From NCBI GenBank assembly GCA_964617875.1, contig CAZUAI010000004.1, forward strand, positions 58,469 through 122,468: a stretch of DNA of 64,000 bases. The letters run 5' to 3'. The notes under the pieces were generated by a model that saw nothing but the letters and a program-made list of their open reading frames with translations, searched no databases and was not told the DNA's origin. This stretch comes from CAZMVY01 sp964617875. GTDB taxonomy: Bacteria; Planctomycetota; Phycisphaerae; UBA1845; PWPN01. A program made the translations under genes and the position numbers. Within the stretch, counting starts at the first letter, position 1. Each line of letters opens with the position of its first letter. Below are positions 1-8,104 of this stretch, piece by piece.

Positions 1-615
1 CAGCCGCGGTTTGTAGCCCGGCAGGTCGATCTCGAGCGACGGTTCCTCCGCCGGCGCCGTCGTCTGGGCGTCCACGCAGATGTCCACCACGACCGGCCCC
101 GGCCGGCCGGTCCGGGCGATGTGGAACGCCTCGCGCATCGCCCGGGCGAGGTCCTCCACCCGCGTCACGAGCATGTTGTGCTTCGTGATCGACCGCGTGA
201 CGCCCGTCACGTCCGCCTCCTGAAAGGCGTCGTTGCCGATCAGGTTGCTGCGGACCTGACCCGTGAAGGCGACCAGCGGGATGGAGTCCATGTGGGCCGT
301 GGCCAGGCCGGTGACGAGGTTCGTCGCGCCGGGGCCGCTGGTTGCAATGACCACGCCCACGCGGCCGGTGCTCCGCGCGTAGCCGTCGGCCATGTGCGCG
401 GCGCCCTGCTCGTGGCGGGTCTGCACGTAGCGGATCGGCGAATCGTAGAGCGCGTCAAAGATCGGGATGACCATTCCGCCGGGGTAGCCGAAGAGGAACT
501 CGACGCCCTCGACGGCAAGCATTTCCGTGAAGATCCGCGCGCCTTTCACGCCCGCGAGGCTCCTGCGGGCGGCGGGCTTGCCCCCGCCGGCGGCGCGGTT
601 CGCATCGCTCATCAT
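1..615 (-). CDS. ilvB: Acetolactate synthase large subunit, N-terminal part (runs off the window)
   Basis: This is the catalytic large subunit of acetohydroxyacid synthase, which joins pyruvate to pyruvate or 2-oxobutyrate with ThDP in branched-chain amino acid synthesis in the cytoplasm. The 205 visible codons cover the ThDP pyrimidine-binding domain: a FGYPGG motif near residue 45, then RHEQGAAHMADGYAR and the SGPGATNLVTGLATA segment, all standard for the family. Two ATG codons stand in tandem at 615 and 612; I take the first. A short Gly/Ala-rich leader precedes the conserved domain. The rest lies before base 1. ilvC, for the next step, is separate at 12119 on the other strand, so the pathway genes are not in one operon here. 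Confidence 0.93.
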   Translation of the reverse strand, partial: MMSDANRAAGGGKPAARRSLAGVKGARIFTEMLAVEGVEFLFGYPGGMVIPIFDALYDSPIRYVQTRHEQGAAHMADGYARSTGRVGVVIATSGPGATNLVTGLATAHMDSIPLVAFTGQVRSNLIGNDAFQEADVTGVTRSITKHNMLVTRVEDLARAMREAFHIARTGRPGPVVVDICVDAQTTAPAEEPSLEIDLPGYKPRL

Positions 616-676
616 CGTGCCCAGACTCCTGTCGCGGCGGGGCGGTCGGCCGCGTGCAAACGCACAATCCTTCACC

Positions 677-750
677 CGTGGCACGGCCTTCCAGGCCGTG
701 AGTTCGCGGGCACCGGGCCGTCAGTTCACGGGCAGGACGCCCGTGCCACG
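677..750. repeat. Palindromic repeat, family A
   Basis: A 74-base element begins CGTGGCACGG and ends with its exact inverse CCGTGCCACG. Each arm holds a smaller palindrome of its own, such as CACGGCCTTCCAGGCCGTG. It lies just upstream of ilvB and next to the family B repeat. It looks like a REP/MITE-type dispersed element and not a gene. Confidence 0.7.
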
Positions 751-755
751 CCCCA

Positions 756-814
756 TTGTGGTGCAGGCATCTTTGCCTGCAACTCGGGGCAGGCTGGAAG
801 CCTGCACCACAACG
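756..814. repeat. Palindromic repeat, family B, copy 1
   Basis: This element opens TTGTGGTGCAGGC and closes GCCTGCACCACAACG, with inner mini-palindromes (GCAGGCATCTTTGCCTGC and CAGGCTGGAAGCCTG). A second copy with the same ends lies at 62606-62684. It fills the space between ilvB and the rhomboid gene, which otherwise holds nothing recognisable. Confidence 0.8.
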
Positions 815-890
815 GAGGCTTCCAGCCGAAGGCGGCAACCCGTCCGCCTCGCTCGCAAACCATACAGGTTACCAAAGAAGGTGCCGCCGG

Positions 891-2684
891 TCACGGGAGG
901 CTTCGCATCGGGCGGTTGGGCCTGCCGATGAGGGCCCACGCGCGCCGGCCGAGCATCGCCGAGAGAATGTCGCCCCCGCGGCAGTTGACCAGGCGCGTCA
1001 GCAGCAGCACCAGGCCCAGCGCGACGCCCGCGATGAAGCCGCCGAGGTGCGCCCAGTGCGCGGTCTGGTCCCTGATGCCAAGGGCGGTAAACGCCACGTC
1101 GAACGCGATGTAGAAGAACACGACCCAGAAACCGCGCACGGTGAAGATGGTGAAGGACAGACGGAACCCGCGGATCAGCCCCCAGCGCAACCACGCCACC
1201 ATGTGGACGTTGTGAAGCGGCAGCAAAACGAGGTACATGCCGGCGAGGCCCATGATCGCTCCGGACGCACCGACCATCGGCTGTGGCTGCGAATCGGCGA
1301 CCGACGCCGCATGCGCGAGCCCCGCAATCACGGCCAGCAACGGATACGCAACGGTCGTGCCGATGTTGCCGATCAGGGCGTTCACGCGCGAACCGAGAAC
1401 CAGGAGGAACAGCAGGTTGCCGGCCAGGTGCAGGATGCCGCCGTGGAGGAAGGCGTACGTGATCAACTGGGACCACCGGTACTGGCCGGTGCACTGCTGT
1501 TCCGGCGACAGTGCGTTGTGGGCCTCGAGAATCAGCTTCTCCATGTCGGCCTTGGACAGCTCCGGCGGCCTGTTCGGCCTGCGCCCGGCGGGAGCGGCGT
1601 CTTGTGCGGCTGCCCTGGACGCCTTCTCCCGCTCCTCCTTCAGCCGATCGGTCAAGTCCTCCAGCCTTTTCTCGAACGCGTCGCTGTCACCGTAGCTCGT
1701 ATCCTGATACCCGACGTACAGCCTTTCGGCAGTGGGTGGCGCGTTGCCGCACCAGAGCATCAGGTTCTTGGCCAACCGCAATCGCGAGGAGTCGGCGTAC
1801 TGGATGCCGAGAAACCACGCGCTGATGATCACGGTCACGACCGCCAGCGCCCACGTGACATACGGCCGGCGCGTGCCGAACGCCTCCGAAGCCACGGGGT
1901 AGAGCCCCAGCGGAATGACCCAACTGATGACGCGGACGACGCCCTCGGTTACGTCGTAGATCCGGTCCAGGTCCGCGTCGTGGGCTGTCAGGACGGCGCG
2001 GCCCGTCTGGAGGTCCACGCCGCACTCGACGCAGATCTTCGCGCCGGTCGAGAGCCGCTTCCCGCAGCAGGGGCACTCGGGGCCGTCCGGGCCGAACGCT
2101 CCGGCCGGGTCGTGAATCAGGCCCGCCGCCGTCGCGGCCGGCATGGGCTCGACAGGGGCCGCCGGCGGGGCCTCTTCCATCGCCGCGAGGGCGTACAGAT
2201 CGTCGTCGGGCGCGGCCTCTTTCGTGCGGATGGCGGTGTCGGCAATATCCAGGCCGGTATCCACGTACCGGAGCGTGAAATGGCCGAGGCGGACGACGTC
2301 GCCGTCGCGGAGTTCGTGGTCGGCGACGCGCGCCTCGTTGACGCGGATGCCGTTCTTGCTGCCCTGGTCCTCGATCCGCCAGCCGGCCGGGGCGCGGACG
2401 AGCCGGCAGTGCCTCCGCGAGACCGACACATCGTTCAGCACGATCTCGCGGCCGGCGAGTTTGCCGATCTCGATGGGGGCCTCGCCGCCGAGGAACAACT
2501 GCTCGCCGACCCCCTCCGGTCCCTTCTCGATCAGGAGGGCGAATGCGAAGTTGTCGGTTCCCGGTACAAAGTCCCGCGCGACGAGCCTCAGTACGCGCCC
2601 GCAGGCCGGACAGGGGCCCGCTTTGCCGATGTAGGACTCCACGATCTGGAGTCCTTTGCCGCATTGGCAGCGCACATGGACCAT
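891..2684 (-). CDS. Zinc-ribbon / FHA / rhomboid intramembrane serine protease
   Basis: A 597-residue fusion. Residues 6-28 hold CxC and CPAC pairs of a zinc ribbon, residues 50-140 an FHA phosphothreonine-binding domain (motifs VSRRHCRL and GSKNGIRVNE), and residues 204-222 a second ribbon (CPCC...CVEC). From about 255 there are membrane segments and a rhomboid core with HxxxN (H419, N423), the catalytic serine in GASG (S474) and the catalytic histidine in AHLGGF (H546), so the protease dyad is intact. Rhomboids cut transmembrane substrates within the membrane; the FHA domain suggests control by Ser/Thr phosphorylation, which is inference. I chose the ATG at 2684 because the zinc ribbon begins there; an upstream ATG at 2759 would add 25 residues without similarity. 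Confidence 0.88.
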   Translation of the reverse strand: MVHVRCQCGKGLQIVESYIGKAGPCPACGRVLRLVARDFVPGTDNFAFALLIEKGPEGVGEQLFLGGEAPIEIGKLAGREIVLNDVSVSRRHCRLVRAPAGWRIEDQGSKNGIRVNEARVADHELRDGDVVRLGHFTLRYVDTGLDIADTAIRTKEAAPDDDLYALAAMEEAPPAAPVEPMPAATAAGLIHDPAGAFGPDGPECPCCGKRLSTGAKICVECGVDLQTGRAVLTAHDADLDRIYDVTEGVVRVISWVIPLGLYPVASEAFGTRRPYVTWALAVVTVIISAWFLGIQYADSSRLRLAKNLMLWCGNAPPTAERLYVGYQDTSYGDSDAFEKRLEDLTDRLKEEREKASRAAAQDAAPAGRRPNRPPELSKADMEKLILEAHNALSPEQQCTGQYRWSQLITYAFLHGGILHLAGNLLFLLVLGSRVNALIGNIGTTVAYPLLAVIAGLAHAASVADSQPQPMVGASGAIMGLAGMYLVLLPLHNVHMVAWLRWGLIRGFRLSFTIFTVRGFWVVFFYIAFDVAFTALGIRDQTAHWAHLGGFIAGVALGLVLLLTRLVNCRGGDILSAMLGRRAWALIGRPNRPMRSLP

Positions 2685-3125
2685 TGAACACCCCCACCGC
2701 GGCCGCTGTTCCTTCCCTGCGATCCAAGCGCGAGACCATCTGAATCCTATCCTCCCCACCCGTCAAGTCCAGCGGATTTCGCTCGCTGTGGCGCGGTAGC
2801 GGGGGCGTGCAGCCCCAGGGGCTCGCGGACTCGTCGGAAAAGCCCAGGGGTTTCCTGCGGAAGGCTCGGGCTCTCTGGGTGCCCCCGGGCGGCCACGGTG
2901 GGCTATGCGTTTCGCGTCGGCCTCGCAGACCGCTGGCCGCCTCCGGCCCCTCGGGGGCAGGTGGGCCGCCGGGAAGATGCGTTTCGCAGGCGGTGCGCTT
3001 GGCGCGGGGGCGGGTGGTCTGGCATACTCGTAGGGCGAGAACAGCGTTTCGTCCCCGTCGTGTACGGCGGATCGGCGAAATGCGGGCCAGCCCCTCTGGG
3101 CCATTCGATCGCGGAGTGCGGAACC
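2685..3125. other. Divergent intergenic region
   Basis: These 441 bases separate the rhomboid gene from the isomerase-like gene. Apart from the promoter proposed at 2999-3028 I see only GC-rich sequence with short inverted repeats and no convincing gene or RNA. Confidence 0.5.
2999..3028 (+). promoter_or_regulatory. Putative housekeeping promoter for the isomerase-like gene
   Basis: TTGGCG and CATACT stand 18 bases apart, about 100 bases before the start codon at 3126. The match to the -35/-10 consensus is moderate but stands out in this GC-rich background. Confidence 0.4.
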
Positions 3126-4583
3126 ATGTGTCATCACGCGGCGTGTCATCACGAAACGGGCGTCGGGCTTTCACGGCGGGAACTTCTCATGGCGGCCGCG
3201 GGGACGACCGTCATGGGCGGCTTCTTCCTGCGCGGGGCGACGGCCGCCGAAGCGGCACAGAACGCCGCCGTCGAATCGCCGGGCGAGTGGCCCGATCTGG
3301 TCGTGGCCTACCTCCGGCCGAAGGACAAGTACTGGCTCGGCTGGCCCGGCACGGCGTGGGAGAAGGGCGTGCATGATGAGTTCCTCGCCAGGACCCGCAA
3401 GCGGATCGAGGAGTCCGCGAAGGACGTGAAGGTCCGCGTCCGCTTCGAGCCCGAACCGCTGTATGATGCCGCGGCCGTGGACCGGTTCGTCGCGAAGGTG
3501 CGGCAGGAAAAACCCAAGGGCGTCATTCTCTTCCCGTTGCACATGATCGAATGGGAGAAGACGAAACAGGTGGCCCAGTCGGGCATCCCGACGATCATTT
3601 ACGCCCTGCTGGGCATGTGCTTCACCGGGCACGTGAAGGACCTGTCGCGGCTGCCGGGCGTACACCTGATCTCGTCGCCCGACTACGACTTCACGCCGCT
3701 GCGGTTCGGCATGAAGATGATCCGTGCCGCCCACGACGTCCGCCGGACGAAGATCGCCGTCATTGCGGGCAACGAGAGCAAGGATATGGTGCTCGACCCG
3801 TTCGGGCTCAGGGTCCGCTACATCCCGCGGTCGCGGTTCCCCGAGGCGTTGAAGACGATCGAGGAAACGCCCGAGGTCCGCGCCGTCGTCGAGGAGTACC
3901 GCAAGGCCGCGCAGAAATGCGTCGAACCCACGACGGCCGATCTGATCAACGCATCCAGGAACTACTTCGCGGCGAAGAAGATCCTCGCGGAAGAGGGCTG
4001 CAACGGCATCACGATGGACTGCCTGGGCCTGGTGAGTACCCGCGAGATCCCGACGCCTCCCTGCATGGCCTGGTGCAAGTTTCTGGATGTGGGCGTCCCG
4101 GCCGTGTGCGAGGCCGACATCAACGCCGTCATGTCGCAGGTGCTTTGCTGCAACCTGCTTGACAAGGCGGGCTTCCAGCAGGACCCGGTGCCCGAGACGG
4201 TGAACAACACGTTCATCGGGGCGCACTGCGTCTGCCCGACGAAGCTCAACGGCTACGACAAGCCGGGCGAGCCCTTCATCCTCCGCAGCCATGCCGAGTC
4301 GGACATCGGCGTCTCGCTCCAGGTGATCTTCCGGCCCGGCCAGGAGATCACCGTCATGCAGTTCGTCGGACCGGGCAAGATCATCCTCGGCAAGGGCAAG
4401 GTGCTGAGGAACTTCGACACGCCGCCCGCCGGCGGCTGCCGCACGTCCGTCGAGCTGGCGATCGATGGTCCCGAAGACGTCCGCGACACGAAGGGCTTCC
4501 ACCAGTTGTTCATCTACGGCGACCACGTGCGCGACTTCCAGGCGTACGCGCAGATGTACGGCATCCAGACGGAACACATATGA
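3126..4583 (+). CDS. Tat-exported sugar isomerase-like protein
   Basis: A 485-residue protein that I relate to the L-fucose/L-arabinose isomerase fold by its overall pattern: an N-terminal Rossmann-like half and a C-terminal beta-barrel-like half with an HAESDIGVS segment. Catalytic residues are not certain, so the substrate is unknown. The N-terminus carries a twin-arginine signal (SRRELLMAAAG, then a hydrophobic stretch ending at an Ala-rich site), which suggests export in folded form. The ATG at 3126 is chosen because it directly precedes this signal and has GGAG ten bases upstream. The gene ends one base before the next start, so the two are probably cotranscribed. A non-enzymatic sugar-binding role is possible. 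Confidence 0.7.
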   Translation: MCHHAACHHETGVGLSRRELLMAAAGTTVMGGFFLRGATAAEAAQNAAVESPGEWPDLVVAYLRPKDKYWLGWPGTAWEKGVHDEFLARTRKRIEESAKDVKVRVRFEPEPLYDAAAVDRFVAKVRQEKPKGVILFPLHMIEWEKTKQVAQSGIPTIIYALLGMCFTGHVKDLSRLPGVHLISSPDYDFTPLRFGMKMIRAAHDVRRTKIAVIAGNESKDMVLDPFGLRVRYIPRSRFPEALKTIEETPEVRAVVEEYRKAAQKCVEPTTADLINASRNYFAAKKILAEEGCNGITMDCLGLVSTREIPTPPCMAWCKFLDVGVPAVCEADINAVMSQVLCCNLLDKAGFQQDPVPETVNNTFIGAHCVCPTKLNGYDKPGEPFILRSHAESDIGVSLQVIFRPGQEITVMQFVGPGKIILGKGKVLRNFDTPPAGGCRTSVELAIDGPEDVRDTKGFHQLFIYGDHVRDFQAYAQMYGIQTEHI

Positions 4584-4584
4584 G

Positions 4585-6510
4585 ATGAACAATGACCGCC
4601 GGCGGCAGTTCATCGCCGTTGCCTGCGTGCTGACCGCCGCCGCAGTCCTGAGGGTGGTCTACCTGCTGCAGTACCACGCGAACGTCCCCTACTATGACGT
4701 TCCCGTGATGGATGCGCTGTATTACGACCAGTGGGCACAGCGTGTGGCGGCAGGGCAGGGGTACGGCCCCTCGCCGTACTATCTCGCGCCGCTCTACCCG
4801 TATGTGCTCGCTGTCGCCTACGCCGTATTCGGCCGCCACTTCACGCTCATCTATGCGGCGCAGGCGGCGATCGGCATCGGGAGTCTGTTCCTCGTCTACA
4901 CGATCGGGCGCCGGATCTTCGGACACGGGGCGGGTCTGGCGGCGGTTCTTCTGCTCATGCTGTACGGTCCAGTCCTGTTTCTGGAGAGCAAACTGCTCTC
5001 CGAGACGCTCTCCCTGTTCCTCAATCTCGTCGCCGTGTACGCATTGCTGCGCGCCCTCGACGGGCACAGACCGCCGGCGCACGTCGCTGCGGGCCTGGGC
5101 TTGGGGCTGAGCATTGTGTGCCGGCCGGCGAACCTTCTGTTCGCGTCTCTTCTGCTTGCCTGCCGCGGTGTCGGCGGCATTCGGGCCCGCGCCCCGGCGC
5201 GTCTGTTGTCGCTTCTGTGGCTGTCGCTCGGCATCGTCGTCCCGATCCTCCCCGTTACGGCCCGCAACTGGTACGTGGGCCGCGACTTCGCACTGATCCA
5301 GACGAACGGCGGCATGACGTTCGCGCAGGGCAACAACGAAAACGCCGTGGGCCTGCTCGCCATGCCGCCGGGGACAACAGCGGGCATTCTCGGGCAGCAG
5401 GCGGAGGAGGTCGCCATCGCGTCCCGCGCGATGGGGCGTCCGCTGAGGCCCTCGGAGGCTTCGTCGTACTGGTTCCGGCAGGGACTGGCGTACATACGAA
5501 ACGCCCCGGCCGATTACGCGGTGCTCGTCTTGCGGAAGCTCCTGTACGCGTTCACGAACCGCGAGGCCCACGACAACTACGAATACGACTACGAGACCGG
5601 CCGGGTGCCCGTGCTCCGGTGGCTGTGCCTGCCGTACTCCGTGCTTTTCGGGTTCGCCGTCGTCGGCTTCGTGCAGGCGCGGGGCGGGGCGGGGCGGCGC
5701 GGCGCGAACCTGCTCGGACTGTATCTGGCCGGCGTGCTGCTTACGCTGCTGATCTTCTATATGACCGCGCGCTATCGAATGCCCGCGTTGCCGGTGCTCG
5801 CGATCCTCGCCGGGGCGGGTCTGATCAGGGCCGTCGAGCATGTGCGCGTTCGCTCGCTGCCGGGGATCTGCTTCGTCCTGGCGAGCGTCGTCGGCGCGAC
5901 GCTCCTGGGCGAGGTGCGGTACCCCGCGGTGTCGTCGCGGGGCTCCAACGTGCTGGGCAACGTCGCGAAACACCACGTCAACAGCGGCGAGATGCAGAAG
6001 GCGATCGACGCGCTTCATGAGGCGTTGCGTATCAACCCCGAGGACGGGTACGCCCAGATGACGCTGGGCTGCGTGCTGTCCGGGCTCGGCCGGACGGACG
6101 AGGCCGTCGAATGGCTGCGGAAGGCCGTCGAGAAGGAAGATGCGGGCCCGATGGCGCTGGTCGCCCTTGCCGACCTCTACCTGCAGCAGAAGAACCTCGA
6201 CGAGGCGGAGCGTTGCATGACAACGGCGCTCGCCCGCGCCCCACGCTTCGCGCCGGCGCACGATGGCGCGGCCAGGATCCGGTTGCTGCGCGGCGATGTG
6301 GCCGGCGCCGTCGCCGGCTTTGAGCAGGCGGTCCGTCTCGAGCCGGCCTCCGCGGAGTTTCACTTTCACCTCGGGTGTGCGCGAATGGCGCAGGGGGAGT
6401 TCGCGAAAGGCATAGAGCATTTGTCGGAGGCGCACCGGCTGGATCCGGAATCGAAACCGATCGCCGATCGGCTTGAAGAAGCGCGAGCACTGCTGCCGGG
6501 GCGAAGGTAG
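4585..6510 (+). CDS. GT39-type membrane glycosyltransferase with C-terminal TPR repeats
   Basis: This 641-residue protein starts with a membrane domain of about ten segments (residues about 10-440) in the pattern of ArnT/PMT-type GT-C transferases, which move a sugar from a polyprenyl-phosphate donor onto a periplasmic acceptor. The first extracytoplasmic loop holds the acidic patch MDALYYDQW expected of such enzymes. From about residue 460 to the end are four or more tetratricopeptide repeats with alternating ALxxLxxxxGxxxEA patterns, probably for binding protein partners. The ATG at 4585 follows the stop of the preceding gene by one base. Donor and acceptor cannot be told from sequence. Confidence 0.82.
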   Translation: MNNDRRRQFIAVACVLTAAAVLRVVYLLQYHANVPYYDVPVMDALYYDQWAQRVAAGQGYGPSPYYLAPLYPYVLAVAYAVFGRHFTLIYAAQAAIGIGSLFLVYTIGRRIFGHGAGLAAVLLLMLYGPVLFLESKLLSETLSLFLNLVAVYALLRALDGHRPPAHVAAGLGLGLSIVCRPANLLFASLLLACRGVGGIRARAPARLLSLLWLSLGIVVPILPVTARNWYVGRDFALIQTNGGMTFAQGNNENAVGLLAMPPGTTAGILGQQAEEVAIASRAMGRPLRPSEASSYWFRQGLAYIRNAPADYAVLVLRKLLYAFTNREAHDNYEYDYETGRVPVLRWLCLPYSVLFGFAVVGFVQARGGAGRRGANLLGLYLAGVLLTLLIFYMTARYRMPALPVLAILAGAGLIRAVEHVRVRSLPGICFVLASVVGATLLGEVRYPAVSSRGSNVLGNVAKHHVNSGEMQKAIDALHEALRINPEDGYAQMTLGCVLSGLGRTDEAVEWLRKAVEKEDAGPMALVALADLYLQQKNLDEAERCMTTALARAPRFAPAHDGAARIRLLRGDVAGAVAGFEQAVRLEPASAEFHFHLGCARMAQGEFAKGIEHLSEAHRLDPESKPIADRLEEARALLPGRR

Positions 6511-6551
6511 CCGAGGTGCCCGGGGGGTGGCGTCGATGAGGAGTCTCGACC

Positions 6552-8075
6552 ATGTACGGAAGCATTGCAGGGCCGGCCGTTCTTTGGGTGTTGGCGGCGG
6601 TGGCAGGGGCCGCCGAGCCGCGGGCGGAGTCTTCGGTCACCAGCCGGCCGGCTCCGGCCGTGGCGGGGCACGGGCGGCCGCGGACAAACTTCCTGGTCAT
6701 CCTGTGCGATGACCTGGGCTACGGCGACCTGGCCTGCTTCGGCCATCCCGTGATCAAGACGCCCACGCTCGACCGGCTCGCGGCCGAGGGAATCCGCCTG
6801 ACCTCGTGTTACGCCGCGGCGCCCGTGTGCTCGCCCAGCCGGTCGGGCCTGCTGACGGGGCGCAACCCCAACCGCTTCGGCGTCTACGACTGGATCCCCG
6901 CCAGGCATCCGATGCACCTCGGCCGCGGCGAGATCACGATCGCCCAGCTCCTTCAGCAGGCCGGCTACGCGACGGGGCACTTCGGCAAATGGCACTGCAA
7001 CGGGCAGTTCAACGCGCCGACGCAGCCCCAGCCGGGCGACCAGGGATTCGACCACTGGTTCAGCACCCAGAACAACGCCGCCCCGAGCCACCTCAACCCG
7101 GTCAACTTCGTCCGCAACGGCGAACCGGTCGGCCGGACGAACGGCTACTCCTGCCAGGTCGTCGCCGATGAGGTGATCGACTGGCTGCGCACGAAACGGT
7201 CGGCCGATCGGCCGTTCTTCGCTTTCGTCTGCTTCCACGAGACGCACGAGCCCATCGCCTCGCCGCCGGAGCTGGCCGCACAGTACCCGAACGCCAGGAA
7301 CGCGAACGAGGCACTCTACTTCGCCAACGTCGCCAACGTCGATCGGGCCGTGGCCCGGCTGCTGAAGGCGCTCGACGACCTCGGCGCGGCCGACAACACG
7401 TTCGTGCTCTTCACCTCCGACAACGGTCCGGAGACCCTGCGGCGCTACGGCGAACCCGGCGCGCGGTGCTACGGCTCGCCGGGGCCGCTGCGGGGCATGA
7501 AGCTGCACATCTACGACGGCGGCATCCGCGTGCCGGGCATCATCCGCTGGCCGGGGCATACGCGGGCGGGCCAGGTTACCGATGAGCCCGTCTGCAGCGT
7601 GGACCTGCTGCCGACGTTCTGCGAGATCGCCGGTATCGCCCCGCCGTCCGACCGGGCGATCGACGGCGCCAGCCTGCTGCCCGTTCTGGAAGGCCGCCCG
7701 ATCCGGCGAACGACGCCGCTGTTCTGGTTCTACTGCCTGGCCCTCGGCAGGCCGAAGGCGGCGTTGCGCGACGGCGACTGGAAGCTCGTCGCCCACTGGG
7801 ATCTCGAGCCGCTGACCGACGGCATCACGCCCGAGACCGTCCGCGCGATCAAGCGGGCGAGGCTCATCGACTTCGAGCTGTACAACCTGCGCGACGACAT
7901 CGGCGAAAAGCAGGATCTCGCACGGCAACAGCCGCAGCGCGTCGAGGCGATGGCCGCCACGCTCCGCGGCCTCTTCCGCCAGGTGCAGGCCGAGTGCCCC
8001 CTCTGGCCGGCGGCCGACGTGAAGCCCGCAACCTCGCGACCCGCGAGGGAAGGGCGGAGGCGGAAAGGGACCTGA
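6552..8075 (+). CDS. Secreted formylglycine-type sulfatase
   Basis: A 507-residue sulfatase (alkaline-phosphatase superfamily). A signal peptide spans about residues 1-21. Metal ligands D53-D54 stand in LCDDLGYGD, and the nucleophile precursor is C93 in the motif CSPSR, the Cys-type site that an anaerobic maturase or FGE converts to formylglycine. Further down are FGKWH and SDNGPE, both typical of the family. The length is standard. It probably removes sulfate from polysaccharides outside the cytoplasm; the substrate cannot be assigned. GGAG lies nine bases before the ATG. No sulfatase-maturing enzyme gene is in this window. Confidence 0.93.
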   Translation: MYGSIAGPAVLWVLAAVAGAAEPRAESSVTSRPAPAVAGHGRPRTNFLVILCDDLGYGDLACFGHPVIKTPTLDRLAAEGIRLTSCYAAAPVCSPSRSGLLTGRNPNRFGVYDWIPARHPMHLGRGEITIAQLLQQAGYATGHFGKWHCNGQFNAPTQPQPGDQGFDHWFSTQNNAAPSHLNPVNFVRNGEPVGRTNGYSCQVVADEVIDWLRTKRSADRPFFAFVCFHETHEPIASPPELAAQYPNARNANEALYFANVANVDRAVARLLKALDDLGAADNTFVLFTSDNGPETLRRYGEPGARCYGSPGPLRGMKLHIYDGGIRVPGIIRWPGHTRAGQVTDEPVCSVDLLPTFCEIAGIAPPSDRAIDGASLLPVLEGRPIRRTTPLFWFYCLALGRPKAALRDGDWKLVAHWDLEPLTDGITPETVRAIKRARLIDFELYNLRDDIGEKQDLARQQPQRVEAMAATLRGLFRQVQAECPLWPAADVKPATSRPAREGRRRKGT

Positions 8076-8104
8076 CGCAACGACGAACGGGGCAACCGCC
8101 CCTG

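Noticed and set aside
677..814. A CRISPR array at the clustered palindromes
   Set aside because: The units differ in length and sequence, there are no equal spacers and no cas gene is present.
455..838. Short coding frames reading CLHHNG or VVQASSLP across the repeats
   Set aside because: They are translations of the palindromic repeats; similar spurious peptides appear at 62606-62684 in other frames.
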